43,956 nucleotides of DNA from positions 1 to 43,956 of the forward strand of contig CAZYBG010000022.1 of the NCBI GenBank assembly GCA_964645155.1. Direction: 5' to 3'. The translations under genes and the position numbers were made by a program. Positions within the stretch are counted from its first letter, which is position 1; each line of letters opens with the position of its first letter. Source of the DNA: CAZYBG01 sp964645155. Its GTDB lineage: Bacteria > Pseudomonadota > Alphaproteobacteria > Rhodobacterales > Rhodobacteraceae. This document shows positions 8,870-17,846 of the stretch, one piece after another. The notes beneath the pieces are model-generated. The model was not told the DNA's origin. It did not search any database and worked only from the letters and a program-made list of their open reading frames with translations.

Positions 8870-9127
8870 GTGGCGCGTAGCGTGGCGAGCAGCGGGGCGC
8901 CGGGCTGGCACGACGAGGTCGACGCGCGCGGCCTCATCTGCCCGCTGCCGGTGCTCAAGGCTGGCCGGCGGCTCCGGGCGATGGCGCCGGGCCGGGTCCT
9001 CCGGCTCGTCGCCACCGACCCCGCGGCGATCGTCGATGTCCCGCATTTCTGCGCCGAGGCGGGGCACACGCTCCTCGCCCGGTCCGACGAGGCGGGGGCG
9101 CAGGTCTACCTGATCCGCCGAGGCTGA
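8870..9127 (+). CDS. TusA-like sulfurtransferase
   Basis: An 85-residue protein of the TusA/YeeD/SirA group, which carries sulfur as a cysteine persulfide. The CPxP motif is intact in DARGLICPLPVLKAGRRL, with the second strand and helix in RVLRLVATDPAAIVDVPHF. It starts at GTG 8870, one base after the permease stop, or at the in-frame GTG 8882; the family domain begins after both. It may be cotranscribed with the pump by position only. MobA and a partner lie next door on the other strand, so a role in sulfur delivery for molybdenum cofactor is possible but inferred. Confidence 0.88.
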   Translation: MARSVASSGAPGWHDEVDARGLICPLPVLKAGRRLRAMAPGRVLRLVATDPAAIVDVPHFCAEAGHTLLARSDEAGAQVYLIRRG

Positions 9128-9140
9128 GCCGGCGCCGCGC

Positions 9141-10007
9141 TCACGCCTCCGCGGCAGCCGCGCGCAGCGCCGCCTCGGCGCCGAGGCCGAGGATCCAGCC
9201 TTCCTCGCCGCGCGCCTCGGGCGGGACGGCGCCAAGCGCACCGCCGAGCGTCCCCCGCGCCTGCATCCGCCAGATCGCCGCGGCCAGGACACGGACCTGC
9301 GCGGCGTCCCTGACCTCTCCGGGTCGCTGGCGGGCCGCGATCTCGGCCCGCAGCAGCGACGGCCAGACCTCGACGAGCGCAACGACATCGTCGAGCGGCT
9401 CGAACGGCCAGGCGCGGGCCGCGCCGGCCAGGCCCGCGCGCAGCCGGGCCAGCGCCGCGATGCCCGTCATCGCCTGCGAGCCGACGGCGCCCGCGCCGCC
9501 CATCTGCCAGACCGTGAAGGCGCCGGGCGCCCGGGCCTCGGCCAGCCGCCGTTCGGCCATGCCGTGGCCGTCGCGGGCGCGGCCCTTGCGCGGCAGCCCC
9601 GGCAGCTCGCGGCGGGTGCCGTTGAACCAGAACGGGCCGGTACCCGGGAAGCGGGCGTTGATCTCGGCCGCAAGGGCGAAGCGGTCGCCGCCCGCCGCCG
9701 GCAGCCGCAGGGCGAACCAGTCCCAGAGCGCGAGCGGGTCGGGGCGGCCGACGAGCCGCGCGGCGAAGCCCGCCGGATAGCCGAACGGAAAGTCGAAGCC
9801 GGCGAGGACGCGGCGCCCCCGCGCCCGTTCCGCACCGAGCCGGAGGGCTAGCCATGCCTCGGCCACCGCCCGGTTGCGCAGGTAGACGGGTTCCTCCGCG
9901 CCCTCCGCGCCGACCGCCGCCGCCCAGATCGCGTCGGCCCGCGGCCGCGGCCCGCGGTCGCCGCCGCCCGACCAGTCGACGACGAGGATGGTGTCGAACC
10001 CGCTCAT
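9141..10007 (-). CDS. unknown protein overlapping mobA (DUF429-like?)
   Basis: A 288-residue soluble protein that opens with FDTILVVDWSGGGDRG, an acidic-residue strand like those of RNase H-fold or DUF429-like proteins. It continues with VLAGFDFPFGYPAGFAARL and has a second conserved-looking block, GTGPFWFNGTRRELPGL. In Rhodobacterales such genes beside mobA are sometimes labelled molybdopterin guanine dinucleotide synthesis protein; I recall this only in general terms. Its ATG overlaps the mobA stop by four bases, so it is translationally coupled to MobA. No activity can be assigned. Confidence 0.6.
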   Translation of the reverse strand: MSGFDTILVVDWSGGGDRGPRPRADAIWAAAVGAEGAEEPVYLRNRAVAEAWLALRLGAERARGRRVLAGFDFPFGYPAGFAARLVGRPDPLALWDWFALRLPAAGGDRFALAAEINARFPGTGPFWFNGTRRELPGLPRKGRARDGHGMAERRLAEARAPGAFTVWQMGGAGAVGSQAMTGIAALARLRAGLAGAARAWPFEPLDDVVALVEVWPSLLRAEIAARQRPGEVRDAAQVRVLAAAIWRMQARGTLGGALGAVPPEARGEEGWILGLGAEAALRAAAAEA

Positions 10008-10672
10008 GCGCCGGCGGCCAGCAGCGCCTCGGCCGCCGCAAGGTCTTCGGGCGTGTTGACGTTGAAGAACGGGTCGACCCTGCCGGCGGCGAAGGTTGCC
10101 GTCGCGGCGCCGTGCCGCGCGGCCCAGTCCGCCACCCGGCGCTCGCCCGCCGCGAGCGCTGCGCGCAGGTCGTGGCGCAGCGCCACCGGCCAGAGGCCGC
10201 AGGTCGGGTGGAGCCGCGGCCCCCAGCGGCCGGCCGTGGCGGCCAGCGCAAGCCCCGCATCGCCCGCCGCGGCTGCGAGGCGGGCTACGAGGTCGTCGGG
10301 CAGGAACGGCGTGTCGACCGGCGCGGTGACGATGCGGTCCGCGCCTCCGGCGGCCGCCCAGTCAAGCCCGGCGAGGAGGCCGGCGAGCGGCCCCGGAAAG
10401 CCGGGCAGGGCGTCGGGCAGGACCGGCACGCCCAGATCGGCGAACCGCGCCGGCGCGCCGTTGGCGCTGAGCGCGAGCGCGCCGCATTGCCGCGAGAGGC
10501 GGCCGACGACGTGATCGACCAGCCGCCGCCCGGCCAGCGGCAGGAGCGCCTTGTCACTGCCGCCCATGCGACGCGCGCGGCCGCCCGCGAGAATGACGCC
10601 GGGGGGCCGCGGGCCGGCCCCGTCGGCGGAGCCGGGGTGCGGGCGGGCGGACAAGGCGGGCGACGCGACCAT
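10004..10672 (-). CDS. mobA: molybdenum cofactor guanylyltransferase
   Basis: A 222-residue nucleotidyltransferase that adds GMP to molybdopterin to make the bis-MGD form of the cofactor. The GTP-binding signature is GVILAGGRARRMGGSDKALLPL at about residues 25-45. Further on are the family blocks DALPGFPGPLAGLLAGL and TAPVDTPFLPDDLVARL, and the C-terminal PFFNVNTPEDLAAAE. The 20 or so residues before the first motif are not conserved in type, so a later start is possible. It is the first gene of a two-gene unit with the protein ending at 9141. Confidence 0.93.
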   Translation of the reverse strand: MVASPALSARPHPGSADGAGPRPPGVILAGGRARRMGGSDKALLPLAGRRLVDHVVGRLSRQCGALALSANGAPARFADLGVPVLPDALPGFPGPLAGLLAGLDWAAAGGADRIVTAPVDTPFLPDDLVARLAAAAGDAGLALAATAGRWGPRLHPTCGLWPVALRHDLRAALAAGERRVADWAARHGAATATFAAGRVDPFFNVNTPEDLAAAEALLAAGA

Positions 10673-11110
10673 CTGGACCGGAGGCGGCTGGAAGGGCGGG
10701 GCAGGGCAGGCAGGGCGATCGGGCGCCGATCATGGCCGCCCCGCCTGTCGCCGGCAAGCGGCGGCGCGGCGGGCCCTGTCCTGCCAGTATGGTAAACGAC
10801 GGCCGCCAATCGCCGGGAAAGTTTACGATTCCTTAACAGCGCCTCGGTTCCGCCCTGAAATGCGCCAGATTTGCGGCGATATTCCCCGGTGCCGGACTTC
10901 GGCTTGGTCGATTGGCGGCCGGACGAGGCGGGCCGCGGAGGGATGCGAAGATGGGCGATCGTGCCGCCCGAGGCGCCGTTCCCGCCGCGTGGCCGCCTCA
11001 TTTCGGACGCCATTCCACCAAACTATGGGCAGTATTGCCCAAGACAGGTATGGTATCTGCTCGGCCCGACCCCGCCCCACGTCGTGCCGGGCGCATGTGG
11101 GGGACACATG
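10673..11110. other. 438-base gap between mobA and the kinase gene
   Basis: The gap separates two divergent genes and should hold both promoters. It contains a near-CtrA site (10822-10836) and a small perfect inverted repeat, GGGCA/TGCCC, at 11027-11031 and 11036-11040. Frames here lack convincing protein content. Confidence 0.5.
10822..10836. promoter_or_regulatory. CtrA-like site, one mismatch
   Basis: TTTA-N7-TTAA differs by one base from the CtrA consensus TTAA-N7-TTAA. It lies 275 bases upstream of the kinase start, in an otherwise G+C-rich gap. Confidence 0.3.
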
Positions 11111-13675
11111 ATGGTTAACAGCACCGCCGCCAAGACGCCCGGAAACGGGCCGGAGGACGGCATCGCCGGGCCTGACGTCGAGCCGGTCTCCGAATCGGGC
11201 GTCGAGCCGGGCGCATCCGCCGAGGCACCGCCGGCGGACACGCCCGCACCGGCGCTGCCGGAGGCTGCGGCCAAGCCGGCGCGCGCGCCCGAAGCGGCCG
11301 CGCCCGGTGCCGCAGGACGGGCGGCCGAAGAGGCCGACGAAGACGAGGTGGACGACGACAGCACGATGCCGGAGTTCTTCGTCGACGAGCTGAAGCCGGG
11401 CACCCGGCTCCTCAACGGCCAGTACAAGATCGTCCAGTATCTCAACAGCGGCGGCTTCGGGATCACCTATCTCGCCAAGGATTCGCTCGACCGGACCGTC
11501 GTCATCAAGGAATGCTTCCCCGGCTCGTTCTGCCGGCGCTCGAACAGCATCGTGCGCGCCCGCTCGCGCGCCCACCATGCCGAGTTCCGCTCGGTGGTCC
11601 GGCTGTTCGTGCAGGAGGCGCGCAACCTCTCGAAGCTGATCCACCCCAACATCGTCGGCGTGCACCAGGTCTTCGAGGACAACGAGACCGCCTACATGGC
11701 GATCGACTACATCGACGGGCGCGAGCTCTACGACCTGATCGAGGAGCCCGCGCTGCGGCCGACGCCCGATGAGATCGTGGGCTACCTGCGCAAGCTGCTC
11801 GGCGCGGTCGGCTTCATCCACGACAGCGGCGTCCTGCACCGTGACATCTCGCCCGACAACATCCTCGTCGACCGGCGCGGCGAGCCGATCCTGATCGACT
11901 TCGGCGCGGCGCGGGAACAGGCGTCGAAGACCAGCCGCGCGCTTTCGGCGCTGCGCGTCGTGAAGGACGGCTATTCGCCGCAGGAATTCTACATCAGCGG
12001 CAGTTCGCAGGGCCCGTCGAGCGACCTCTATGCGCTGGCGGCGAGCTTCTATCACCTGATCGCAGGCGAGGCGCCGCCGAACAGCCAGCGCCGGCTCGCC
12101 TCGATCGCCGACGACGGCGGCGACCCCTACGTGCCGCTGGCCGGGCGGTTCCCGGGCTTTCCGACGGGCTTTCTGGAGTCGGTCGACAAGGCCGCCTCCG
12201 TCCTGCCGAAGGACCGGATCGGCAGCGCGCGCGAATGGCTCGCGATGATCGAGGGCAACCTGCGCGTCGACGAGGCCAGCCGCGATCCGGCGCGCGTCGC
12301 CGACATCGAGACCGCGGTGAGCCGCCTCGTCGCGAGCCCCGCCGACCAGGCGGCGGGGCGCAGGCCGATCATCTCCGCGGCGCTGAACGCGGCGCCCGCG
12401 GTCCAGGCTGCACCGTTGCCCGCCACGGCGGCCCCGGTCTATGGCGCGATCTCGATGACGCCGGTGCCCCCGGCGCGGACGACGGCCGCGGCCGAGCGCC
12501 GCGCAAGCGGTGGCCGGGGTGGCCTGCTGTTGGGGCTGCTGGCCGTGACGGCCGCGGCGTTCGTCGGTGTGTACGTCTATCTTGTCCCCGGCGAGGGCGG
12601 TCCGGCGACGCCGGAGCGCATCACCGCGGCGGACGCCGCCGCGGCAGTCGAACCCGCCGCCCCGACGACCGCAGCGCCCGCCGTCGAGGTGGCCGCCGAG
12701 ACGCCGCCGGCCAGCCCGGCCGACGCCGCGCCGGAAGCCCCGCCGGCCACGGATACCGCCTCGGCGACACCTGCCGTCGACGTCGCCGTGGCCACGCCGC
12801 CCGCCGCGCCGCCCGCCACGCCGCCCGCCGCGCCGGTTGCCGAGTCCGCAGGGGAGCCCGTCGTCGCCGAAGCGCCGGCCGCCGAGCCGATGCCCGAGCC
12901 AGTGGCCGAGGCCGTTGCCGAGCAAGTGACGGAGCCTGCGGCCGAGCCGCCCGTCGTCGAGGCCGCGGCCGCGCCGGCTGCGCCCGCCGTCGTGGTGAGC
13001 GGCAGCGTCGCGCCGTCCGCGGCCCCCGCCGCCGCGAGCGTCGAGGCCACCGCCGCGCCCGCCGCGCCGGCCGAGCTGCGCCCCGTCGGCATCGTCGCGG
13101 CCGGTTGGAGCTACACGCTGCCCTTCGAGGCCGAGGCCACCACGCAGGAAGGTGCGCGGGAATTCCCGGTCGTCACCGCCGTCGCGGCCGAGCCGGGCAC
13201 GGTGGCGCCCGACTGGCTCGCCGAGGGCGTGACGATCTACGCCGTCAACGACGGCTGGGTGAACGACATGGCCGGGATCGAGGCGGCGCTCTCCAGCCTC
13301 GCCGGGCTCAGCACCGACGGCGAGATCGACGCCCGCCTGCGGATCCGGCCCGCGCCCGGCGCGCCGTTCCAGGAGGTCGCGCTGCCGGTCCGGGCCGTGC
13401 GGTCGGTCGAGCTCGATGACGGCCACGCCTTCGCCAGCAGCCCGGCGGCCACCGGTTGGGAGACCGTCGTGGTCGCGGTGCCGGAGGCGACCGAGAACGG
13501 CCTCGAGGTCGGCGACGTCCTGGTCGCCGAGCGCACCAGCGGCCAGACCATCGACGCGCCGGCCGCACTCGAGGCGGTGCTCGGCGCGCTCGGCGGCGCC
13601 GGTGAGACCGAGGCGGTCTTCGCGGTGTCGCGGCAGGGCTCGCTCAGCCTGGCGCGGATGCCGCTCGTGGAGTGA
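11111..13675 (+). CDS. membrane Ser/Thr protein kinase with PDZ-like C-terminal domains
   Basis: An 854-residue Hanks-type kinase. A Pro/Ala/Glu-rich N-terminus leads to the kinase domain at about residues 98-360, with the Gly loop LNSGGFGITYLA, the ATP lysine in VVIKE (Lys133), the catalytic loop HRDISPDNIL (Asp245) and the metal-binding DFG (Asp263). The loop has Ser where Lys is usual. A single membrane helix at about 470-492 (LLGLLAVTAAAFVGVYVYL) follows, then a long Ala/Pro/Val linker of about 140 residues and two related PDZ-like segments, each with a short WLAEG- or GLEVGDVLVA-type core. The kinase is therefore cytoplasmic and the tail periplasmic. ATG 11111 or 11108; GGGGGA at 11099 fits 11111 better. 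Confidence 0.88.
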   Translation: MVNSTAAKTPGNGPEDGIAGPDVEPVSESGVEPGASAEAPPADTPAPALPEAAAKPARAPEAAAPGAAGRAAEEADEDEVDDDSTMPEFFVDELKPGTRLLNGQYKIVQYLNSGGFGITYLAKDSLDRTVVIKECFPGSFCRRSNSIVRARSRAHHAEFRSVVRLFVQEARNLSKLIHPNIVGVHQVFEDNETAYMAIDYIDGRELYDLIEEPALRPTPDEIVGYLRKLLGAVGFIHDSGVLHRDISPDNILVDRRGEPILIDFGAAREQASKTSRALSALRVVKDGYSPQEFYISGSSQGPSSDLYALAASFYHLIAGEAPPNSQRRLASIADDGGDPYVPLAGRFPGFPTGFLESVDKAASVLPKDRIGSAREWLAMIEGNLRVDEASRDPARVADIETAVSRLVASPADQAAGRRPIISAALNAAPAVQAAPLPATAAPVYGAISMTPVPPARTTAAAERRASGGRGGLLLGLLAVTAAAFVGVYVYLVPGEGGPATPERITAADAAAAVEPAAPTTAAPAVEVAAETPPASPADAAPEAPPATDTASATPAVDVAVATPPAAPPATPPAAPVAESAGEPVVAEAPAAEPMPEPVAEAVAEQVTEPAAEPPVVEAAAAPAAPAVVVSGSVAPSAAPAAASVEATAAPAAPAELRPVGIVAAGWSYTLPFEAEATTQEGAREFPVVTAVAAEPGTVAPDWLAEGVTIYAVNDGWVNDMAGIEAALSSLAGLSTDGEIDARLRIRPAPGAPFQEVALPVRAVRSVELDDGHAFASSPAATGWETVVVAVPEATENGLEVGDVLVAERTSGQTIDAPAALEAVLGALGGAGETEAVFAVSRQGSLSLARMPLVE

Positions 13676-13725
13676 AGCGGCGCCGGGTGGCGGGAAGCAT
13701 CTTTCGCGCCCCGGCGGTTCGGTTG

Positions 13726-13731
13726 TATACT
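13726..13731 (+). promoter_or_regulatory. possible -10 box of the FHA gene
   Basis: TATACT stands 57 bases upstream of the FHA start in a G+C-rich gap and is one base off TATAAT. No good -35 box is seen at the normal spacing, so the call is weak. Confidence 0.25.
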
Positions 13732-13787
13732 GTGGCACGAGGGCCTCGGCAGCGAGGGTTGGACAAGGCAGAGAATCAGGTCGAGCG

Positions 13788-14678
13788 ATGAGCATTTTCA
13801 GGAACCTGTCATCCCGGCGGAGCGATCTTCCGAAGGCGGAAGAACCGGCGCCGCCGGCCGCTGCGCCATCCGTCTCTCCTGCGGCGCCGGGTCCGGTGTC
13901 CGGCCCGGCCTCGGCCTCCCCGATGACGGACCGGGCGCGCAGCTTCGGCACGGCATCGACCCGCAGCATGTTCGCCGCCGACGATGCCGACGCCTCCGGC
14001 GCGGCCGATACGGCAGCGCCGCGCCCGCTGCAGCGCGATGTGACCGGCGGCAGCATGTGGGATATTCCGAACGACAGCGCGCCGGCTGCCCCGGCTGCGC
14101 CCTCCGCGCCTCCGGCCACGCCGGCCTCCTGGGCCGGTTCGGCGGCCGAGGCCTTTGCGGCGCCGCGGCCTGCCGCGCCGCCCTTCGCGGAGCCCGGAGC
14201 GGGTTCGGGCGAGCCCGAGCCGATGGCGCGCCGGTCGGGCCGGGTCAAGACGCGGCTTCTGGGAATCGACCATTCGAACGGCTCGCTCGAGGAGATCGGC
14301 GCCCGGACGGCCGCCAAGGGGATCCGTTTCCCGGTCGGCTGGCTCGTGGTGATCGACGGGCCGGGGCGCGGCCATTCCTTCCCGCTCGAGCCCGGTGTCT
14401 CGCAGATCGGCCGCGGCGAGGACCAGACCGTCCCGCTCGACTTCGGCGACTCGGCGATCTCGCGCCAGGGCCACGCGATCATCGCCTTCGATGACGAATC
14501 GCGGAATTTCTACCTGGGCCACGGCGGCAAGTCGAACCTGGTCCGGCTGAACGGCAAGCCCGTGCTCAGCACCGAGACGATGCAGCACGGCGACCGCGTC
14601 CGGATCGGCGAGACGACGCTGATGCTGGTGGCGCTCTGCGGCGGCAGCTTCACCTGGACGGACGGCCGCGGCGACTGA
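13788..14678 (+). CDS. FHA-domain protein
   Basis: A 296-residue cytoplasmic protein with a long, Ala/Pro-rich, probably disordered N-terminal half (residues 1-150) and an FHA phosphothreonine-binding domain at about 187-285. The domain shows the family residues in order: IGRGED (Gly-Arg near 207-208), SAISRQGHAII, then NLVRLNGKPV. Phosphopeptide recognition should be intact. The kinase is just upstream (112 bases), so it is the likely partner. The disordered half has many Ser/Thr that the kinase could phosphorylate. Start at ATG 13788. Confidence 0.9.
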   Translation: MSIFRNLSSRRSDLPKAEEPAPPAAAPSVSPAAPGPVSGPASASPMTDRARSFGTASTRSMFAADDADASGAADTAAPRPLQRDVTGGSMWDIPNDSAPAAPAAPSAPPATPASWAGSAAEAFAAPRPAAPPFAEPGAGSGEPEPMARRSGRVKTRLLGIDHSNGSLEEIGARTAAKGIRFPVGWLVVIDGPGRGHSFPLEPGVSQIGRGEDQTVPLDFGDSAISRQGHAIIAFDDESRNFYLGHGGKSNLVRLNGKPVLSTETMQHGDRVRIGETTLMLVALCGGSFTWTDGRGD

Positions 14679-15047
14679 GGCGGCCGCCCGGCGCGTCGCG
14701 CGCCGGAATGCAGGATCATCAGACTGCAGGGCAATCAGGGCGCGCCCGACTGGCGCGCCTTTGTCTTGCCACAATTGCGGGCCCGGATCCGACCGGCGGG
14801 GCAGCCCCATGCACGGCACCCTCCGGCGCACTGGGCGGCAGCGTTGCAAGGTTGCGTGCCAACCCGCAAAAGTTTCCCTATGGTTGATGAATTCACGTTT
14901 TGGTCAAGTTTGGAGACAGATTTGGCCACAATGCCGGCCGATGAACAGGGCGTGAAGATCAGGGGTTGCGCGGCGCCGTTCCGGGCCAGCCGCGCCTCCC
15001 GGCGCCGGCCTTGCGCCGGCAGCAGGCGGAATTTGGGAGCTCAGGTC
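14679..15047. other. 369-base gap upstream of the PBP-OmpA gene
   Basis: The gap holds the terminator of the FHA gene (14739-14767) and then an AT-richer stretch (about 14865-14945) that probably contains the promoter of the next gene. The motif GCCACAAT occurs twice, near 14767 and 14924. No coding sequence is convincing here. Confidence 0.5.
14739..14767 (+). terminator. rho-independent terminator after the FHA gene
   Basis: Two GGCGCGCC arms (14739-14746 and 14752-14759) pair around CGACT and are followed directly by TTTGTCTT. This is a strong intrinsic terminator, 60 bases after the FHA stop. Confidence 0.75.
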
Positions 15048-16640
15048 ATGCCTCAAGAGGTTCTGAAGGCGATCCGGACGGGTGCGGTGATCACCGGGGC
15101 GATCCTCGCCGCCGTGACGGCGCAGGCCGAGCCGGTCGTGCTGAGCACGCTCGACGGCGGCTTTTCCGTCTCGGGCGAGATCGTGAGCTTCGACGGCGAG
15201 AATTACCGGATCAGTACCAGCGTGGGCGAGATCACGGTGGCCGCGAGCCTCGTGACCTGCGAAGGCGCCGACTGCCCCGCGGTCGAGGTGCCCGAGACGA
15301 TGACCGAGGTCGTCGTCGCCGGCGAACGCACGCTGGGGCTCAGGCTCATGCCGGCGCTCCTGCGCGCCTATGGCGAGACGACCGGCGCCACCGTCTTGAC
15401 CGAAGAGGCGGGCGCGGGCGGGATGACGCTCGCGGCCTCGGGCGCGGGGACCGGCAGCGGCCTCCGCCTCAAGGTGATGCCCAGTACGTCCTCGGCCGGC
15501 CTCGAGGCGCTGTTCCGCGGCCAGGCGCAGCTTGCGCTGTCGTCGCGGCCGGCCCGCCAGCGCGAGGTGCGCGCCTTCGAGGAATTCGGCCTCGGCGCGC
15601 TGCGCAGCGTCGCGCAGGAAACCGTGATCGGGCTTGATGCCATGGTCCTCGTGACGCATCCGGAAAACCCGGTGCGGTCGATCTCGGTCGCCGATGCGGG
15701 CCGGGTCTTTTCCGGCCAGATCACCAACTGGGCCGCACTCGGCGGCGCCGACGCGCCGATCACGCTCTACCTGCGCGCCGATGCCGGCGACACCGACGAG
15801 GCCGTGGCGCAGACGCTGCTCGCCCCGATCGGCGCGACGCTCGTCGCCGGGGTGACGCGGCTCGGCTCGGACGAGGCGGTCTCGGAGGCGGTGCAGGCCG
15901 ATCCGAACGGCATCGGCATCACCGGCTTCACGGGGCGCGGCGCCGCGCAGCCGCTGGCCGTCGGCGGCGAATGCGGGCTCGAGACCCCGCCGACCGAATT
16001 CTCGATCAAGACCGAGGAATACCCGCTGACGCGGATGCTCTACGTCTACGAGACGAACGCCGCCTTCCCCGAACCGGCGACCGGGTTCCGCAGCTTCATC
16101 GAGACCGAGGCGGCGCAGCGGCTGGTGGCCGATGCGGGCTACATTGACCAGGCGATCACGATCGAGACGATCAACGCGCAGGGCCTTCGGGTGGCGACCG
16201 CCGTGCTGAACAGCACCAATCCTGACGAGCTTTTGCAACTGCGCGGCATGCTGAGCGAGCTTGTCTCGGCCGACCGGCTGTCGACGACGTTCCGCTTCGA
16301 GACCGCGTCGTCGCGCCTGAATGCCCGGGCCGAGGCCGACGTCCTGCGCCTCGCCGAGGTCCTGGCGGGCGACCGGTTCGCGGCGAAGGAGGTGCTGTTC
16401 GTCGGCTTCACCGACTCGATCGGCGATGCCGAGCTGAACCGCCAGCTGTCGCAGCAGCGCGCCGAGCAGGTGCTGGCCGCAGTGGTCGGCGCGAACCCGG
16501 CGCTCGCCTCGACGGTGCGGATGAACGCCCTCGGCTTCGGCGAGCTCTCGCCGCTCGGCTGCGACGAGTCGACCGAGGGCCGCCTCGTCAACCGCCGCGT
16601 CGAGGTCTGGGTGCGCGACCTCCCGGCGGTCGAGGGATGA
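15048..16640 (+). CDS. exported phosphate-binding-protein/OmpA fusion
   Basis: A 530-residue periplasmic protein. It has a signal peptide (about residues 1-26, ending AQAEP), a short beta-rich part, a PstS-like type II solute-binding domain at about 85-370 (TLGLRLMPALLRAYGETTGA, then SSRPARQREVRAFEEFGLG and VFSGQITNWAALGG), and a C-terminal OmpA/MotB peptidoglycan-binding domain at about 410-525 (VGFTDSIGDAELNRQLSQQRA and GRLVNRRVEVWV). GGGAG at 15035 is well placed for ATG 15048. The OmpA part would tether the binding domain to the cell wall. There is no transporter nearby, so it is more likely a sensor or structural protein than a transport receptor. Confidence 0.88.
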   Translation: MPQEVLKAIRTGAVITGAILAAVTAQAEPVVLSTLDGGFSVSGEIVSFDGENYRISTSVGEITVAASLVTCEGADCPAVEVPETMTEVVVAGERTLGLRLMPALLRAYGETTGATVLTEEAGAGGMTLAASGAGTGSGLRLKVMPSTSSAGLEALFRGQAQLALSSRPARQREVRAFEEFGLGALRSVAQETVIGLDAMVLVTHPENPVRSISVADAGRVFSGQITNWAALGGADAPITLYLRADAGDTDEAVAQTLLAPIGATLVAGVTRLGSDEAVSEAVQADPNGIGITGFTGRGAAQPLAVGGECGLETPPTEFSIKTEEYPLTRMLYVYETNAAFPEPATGFRSFIETEAAQRLVADAGYIDQAITIETINAQGLRVATAVLNSTNPDELLQLRGMLSELVSADRLSTTFRFETASSRLNARAEADVLRLAEVLAGDRFAAKEVLFVGFTDSIGDAELNRQLSQQRAEQVLAAVVGANPALASTVRMNALGFGELSPLGCDESTEGRLVNRRVEVWVRDLPAVEG

Positions 16641-16732
16641 GGACCGCAGCCATGCCCCGTGCCCTGCACGCGCTTAGCAGGCCGCCGCGCGCCGAAGGCG
16701 CCGCAGGCCGGCCCCCGAGAAAGGAAGGCCCG

Positions 16733-17749
16733 ATGATCCGCGCGTTTGTCGCTCTCTGCCTCGCGCTTGCGGCGGCCCCGGCCGTGGCGCAGACCCCTGG
16801 CTGCGATCCGGGCGAGGAGGAATGGAAGTTCAGCCTGGTGACCGCGGTGCAGGGCCACCCGAAGGGCGAGGCGGCGCTCGCCTTCGCCGACGCGGTGAAC
16901 CGGCGGTTCGAGGGGCGCTACTGCGTCGGCGTCTACGGCAATGCCGAGCTTTTCAACGACGAGGACGTGTTCGACGCGATGAAGCGCGGCGAGGCGCATT
17001 TCGCCGCACCGTCCTTCGTCCAGTTCGCCAGCTTCTCGCCGAAGTTCGGCATCGTCGATCTGCCCTTCCTGTTCGACGGACCGCTGCAGGCCGACCAGTT
17101 CTTCGCCTCGGAATGGGGCCAGCAGATGATGGGCGAGATCGAGGATGACGGCTTCGTCTCGCTGGGTTTCTGGTCGAACGGAATGCGGCACTTCTCGGCC
17201 AACACGCCGCTGCGCGACATGTCCGACGCCGCCGGCCTCAAGTTCCGCCTGCAGAACGAATCCGACATCAACCGCCGGATGTTCGAGCTGATGGGCGCCG
17301 ACTACGAGGTGATCCCGTTCGCGAAGGTGTTCGAGCAGCTCGAGTCGGGCGCGCTCGACGGGCAGGAGAACACCTGGTCGAACATGTACGGCAACCGCTT
17401 CTACGAGGTGCAGCAGTACATCACCGAGACCAACCACTGGTATCTCGGCTACGGCGTCGTCGCCGCGAAGGACTTCATCGAGGGGCTCGACGAGGAGACC
17501 CGGACCTTCGTGATCGACACGATGAAGCTGATCAGCCACGAGCGGAACCGCTTCGCCTTCGAGATCAACGAGCAGCAGCGCTTCGACATCATCGAGGACG
17601 GCGGCACCATCATCACGCTGACGCCGGAAGAGCTCGAGACCTGGCGCGCGGCCCTCCTGCCGCTGATCGAGGAATTCAAGCCGCTGATCGGCGAGGACTT
17701 CGTCAACGCGGCGATCGAGTTCAACGCCAACGCCGACCCGTTCGACTGA
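16733..17749 (+). CDS. TRAP transporter solute-binding protein (DctP-like)
   Basis: A 338-residue periplasmic receptor with signal peptide MIRAFVALCLALAAAPAVAQ. Family features are KFSLVTAVQGHPKGEAALAFADAV, the block DVFDAMKRGEAHFAAPSFVQFAS, the conserved Arg region KFRLQNESDINRRMFELMGA, and the ligand block ALDGQENTWSNMY. AAGGAAG precedes ATG 16733. TRAP receptors normally sit with DctQ and DctM membrane proteins; neither is present here, so the receptor is orphaned and would have to use a pump encoded elsewhere. Its ligand cannot be read from the sequence. The upstream gene ends 92 bases earlier. Confidence 0.9.
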   Translation: MIRAFVALCLALAAAPAVAQTPGCDPGEEEWKFSLVTAVQGHPKGEAALAFADAVNRRFEGRYCVGVYGNAELFNDEDVFDAMKRGEAHFAAPSFVQFASFSPKFGIVDLPFLFDGPLQADQFFASEWGQQMMGEIEDDGFVSLGFWSNGMRHFSANTPLRDMSDAAGLKFRLQNESDINRRMFELMGADYEVIPFAKVFEQLESGALDGQENTWSNMYGNRFYEVQQYITETNHWYLGYGVVAAKDFIEGLDEETRTFVIDTMKLISHERNRFAFEINEQQRFDIIEDGGTIITLTPEELETWRAALLPLIEEFKPLIGEDFVNAAIEFNANADPFD

Positions 17750-17846
17750 CGCCGGCCGCAGCCCGCGCGGCTGCGACACGCGCCCGCTGCGCGGGTACCC
17801 GAACCGCCCTCTGGGCCTGCACAACCTTCCGCGACGGGAGATCTCG

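Noticed and set aside
4219..9069. 1616-residue minus-strand frame opposite the RND operon
   Set aside because: It is the antisense of high-G+C coding DNA, with Arg/His/Asp repeats that are typical of shadow frames.
10871..11107. 79-residue N-terminal extension of the kinase
   Set aside because: The frame is open but no RBS fits, the residues are unlike the rest, and ATG 11111 has a good RBS.
12600..13080. GCC/CCG-rich repeats in the kinase gene
   Set aside because: They encode the Ala/Pro linker and show no regular DNA repeat unit.
17760..17800. C+G-rich inverted repeats after the TRAP receptor
   Set aside because: The stems are short and imperfect with no T tract, so a terminator call is not supported.
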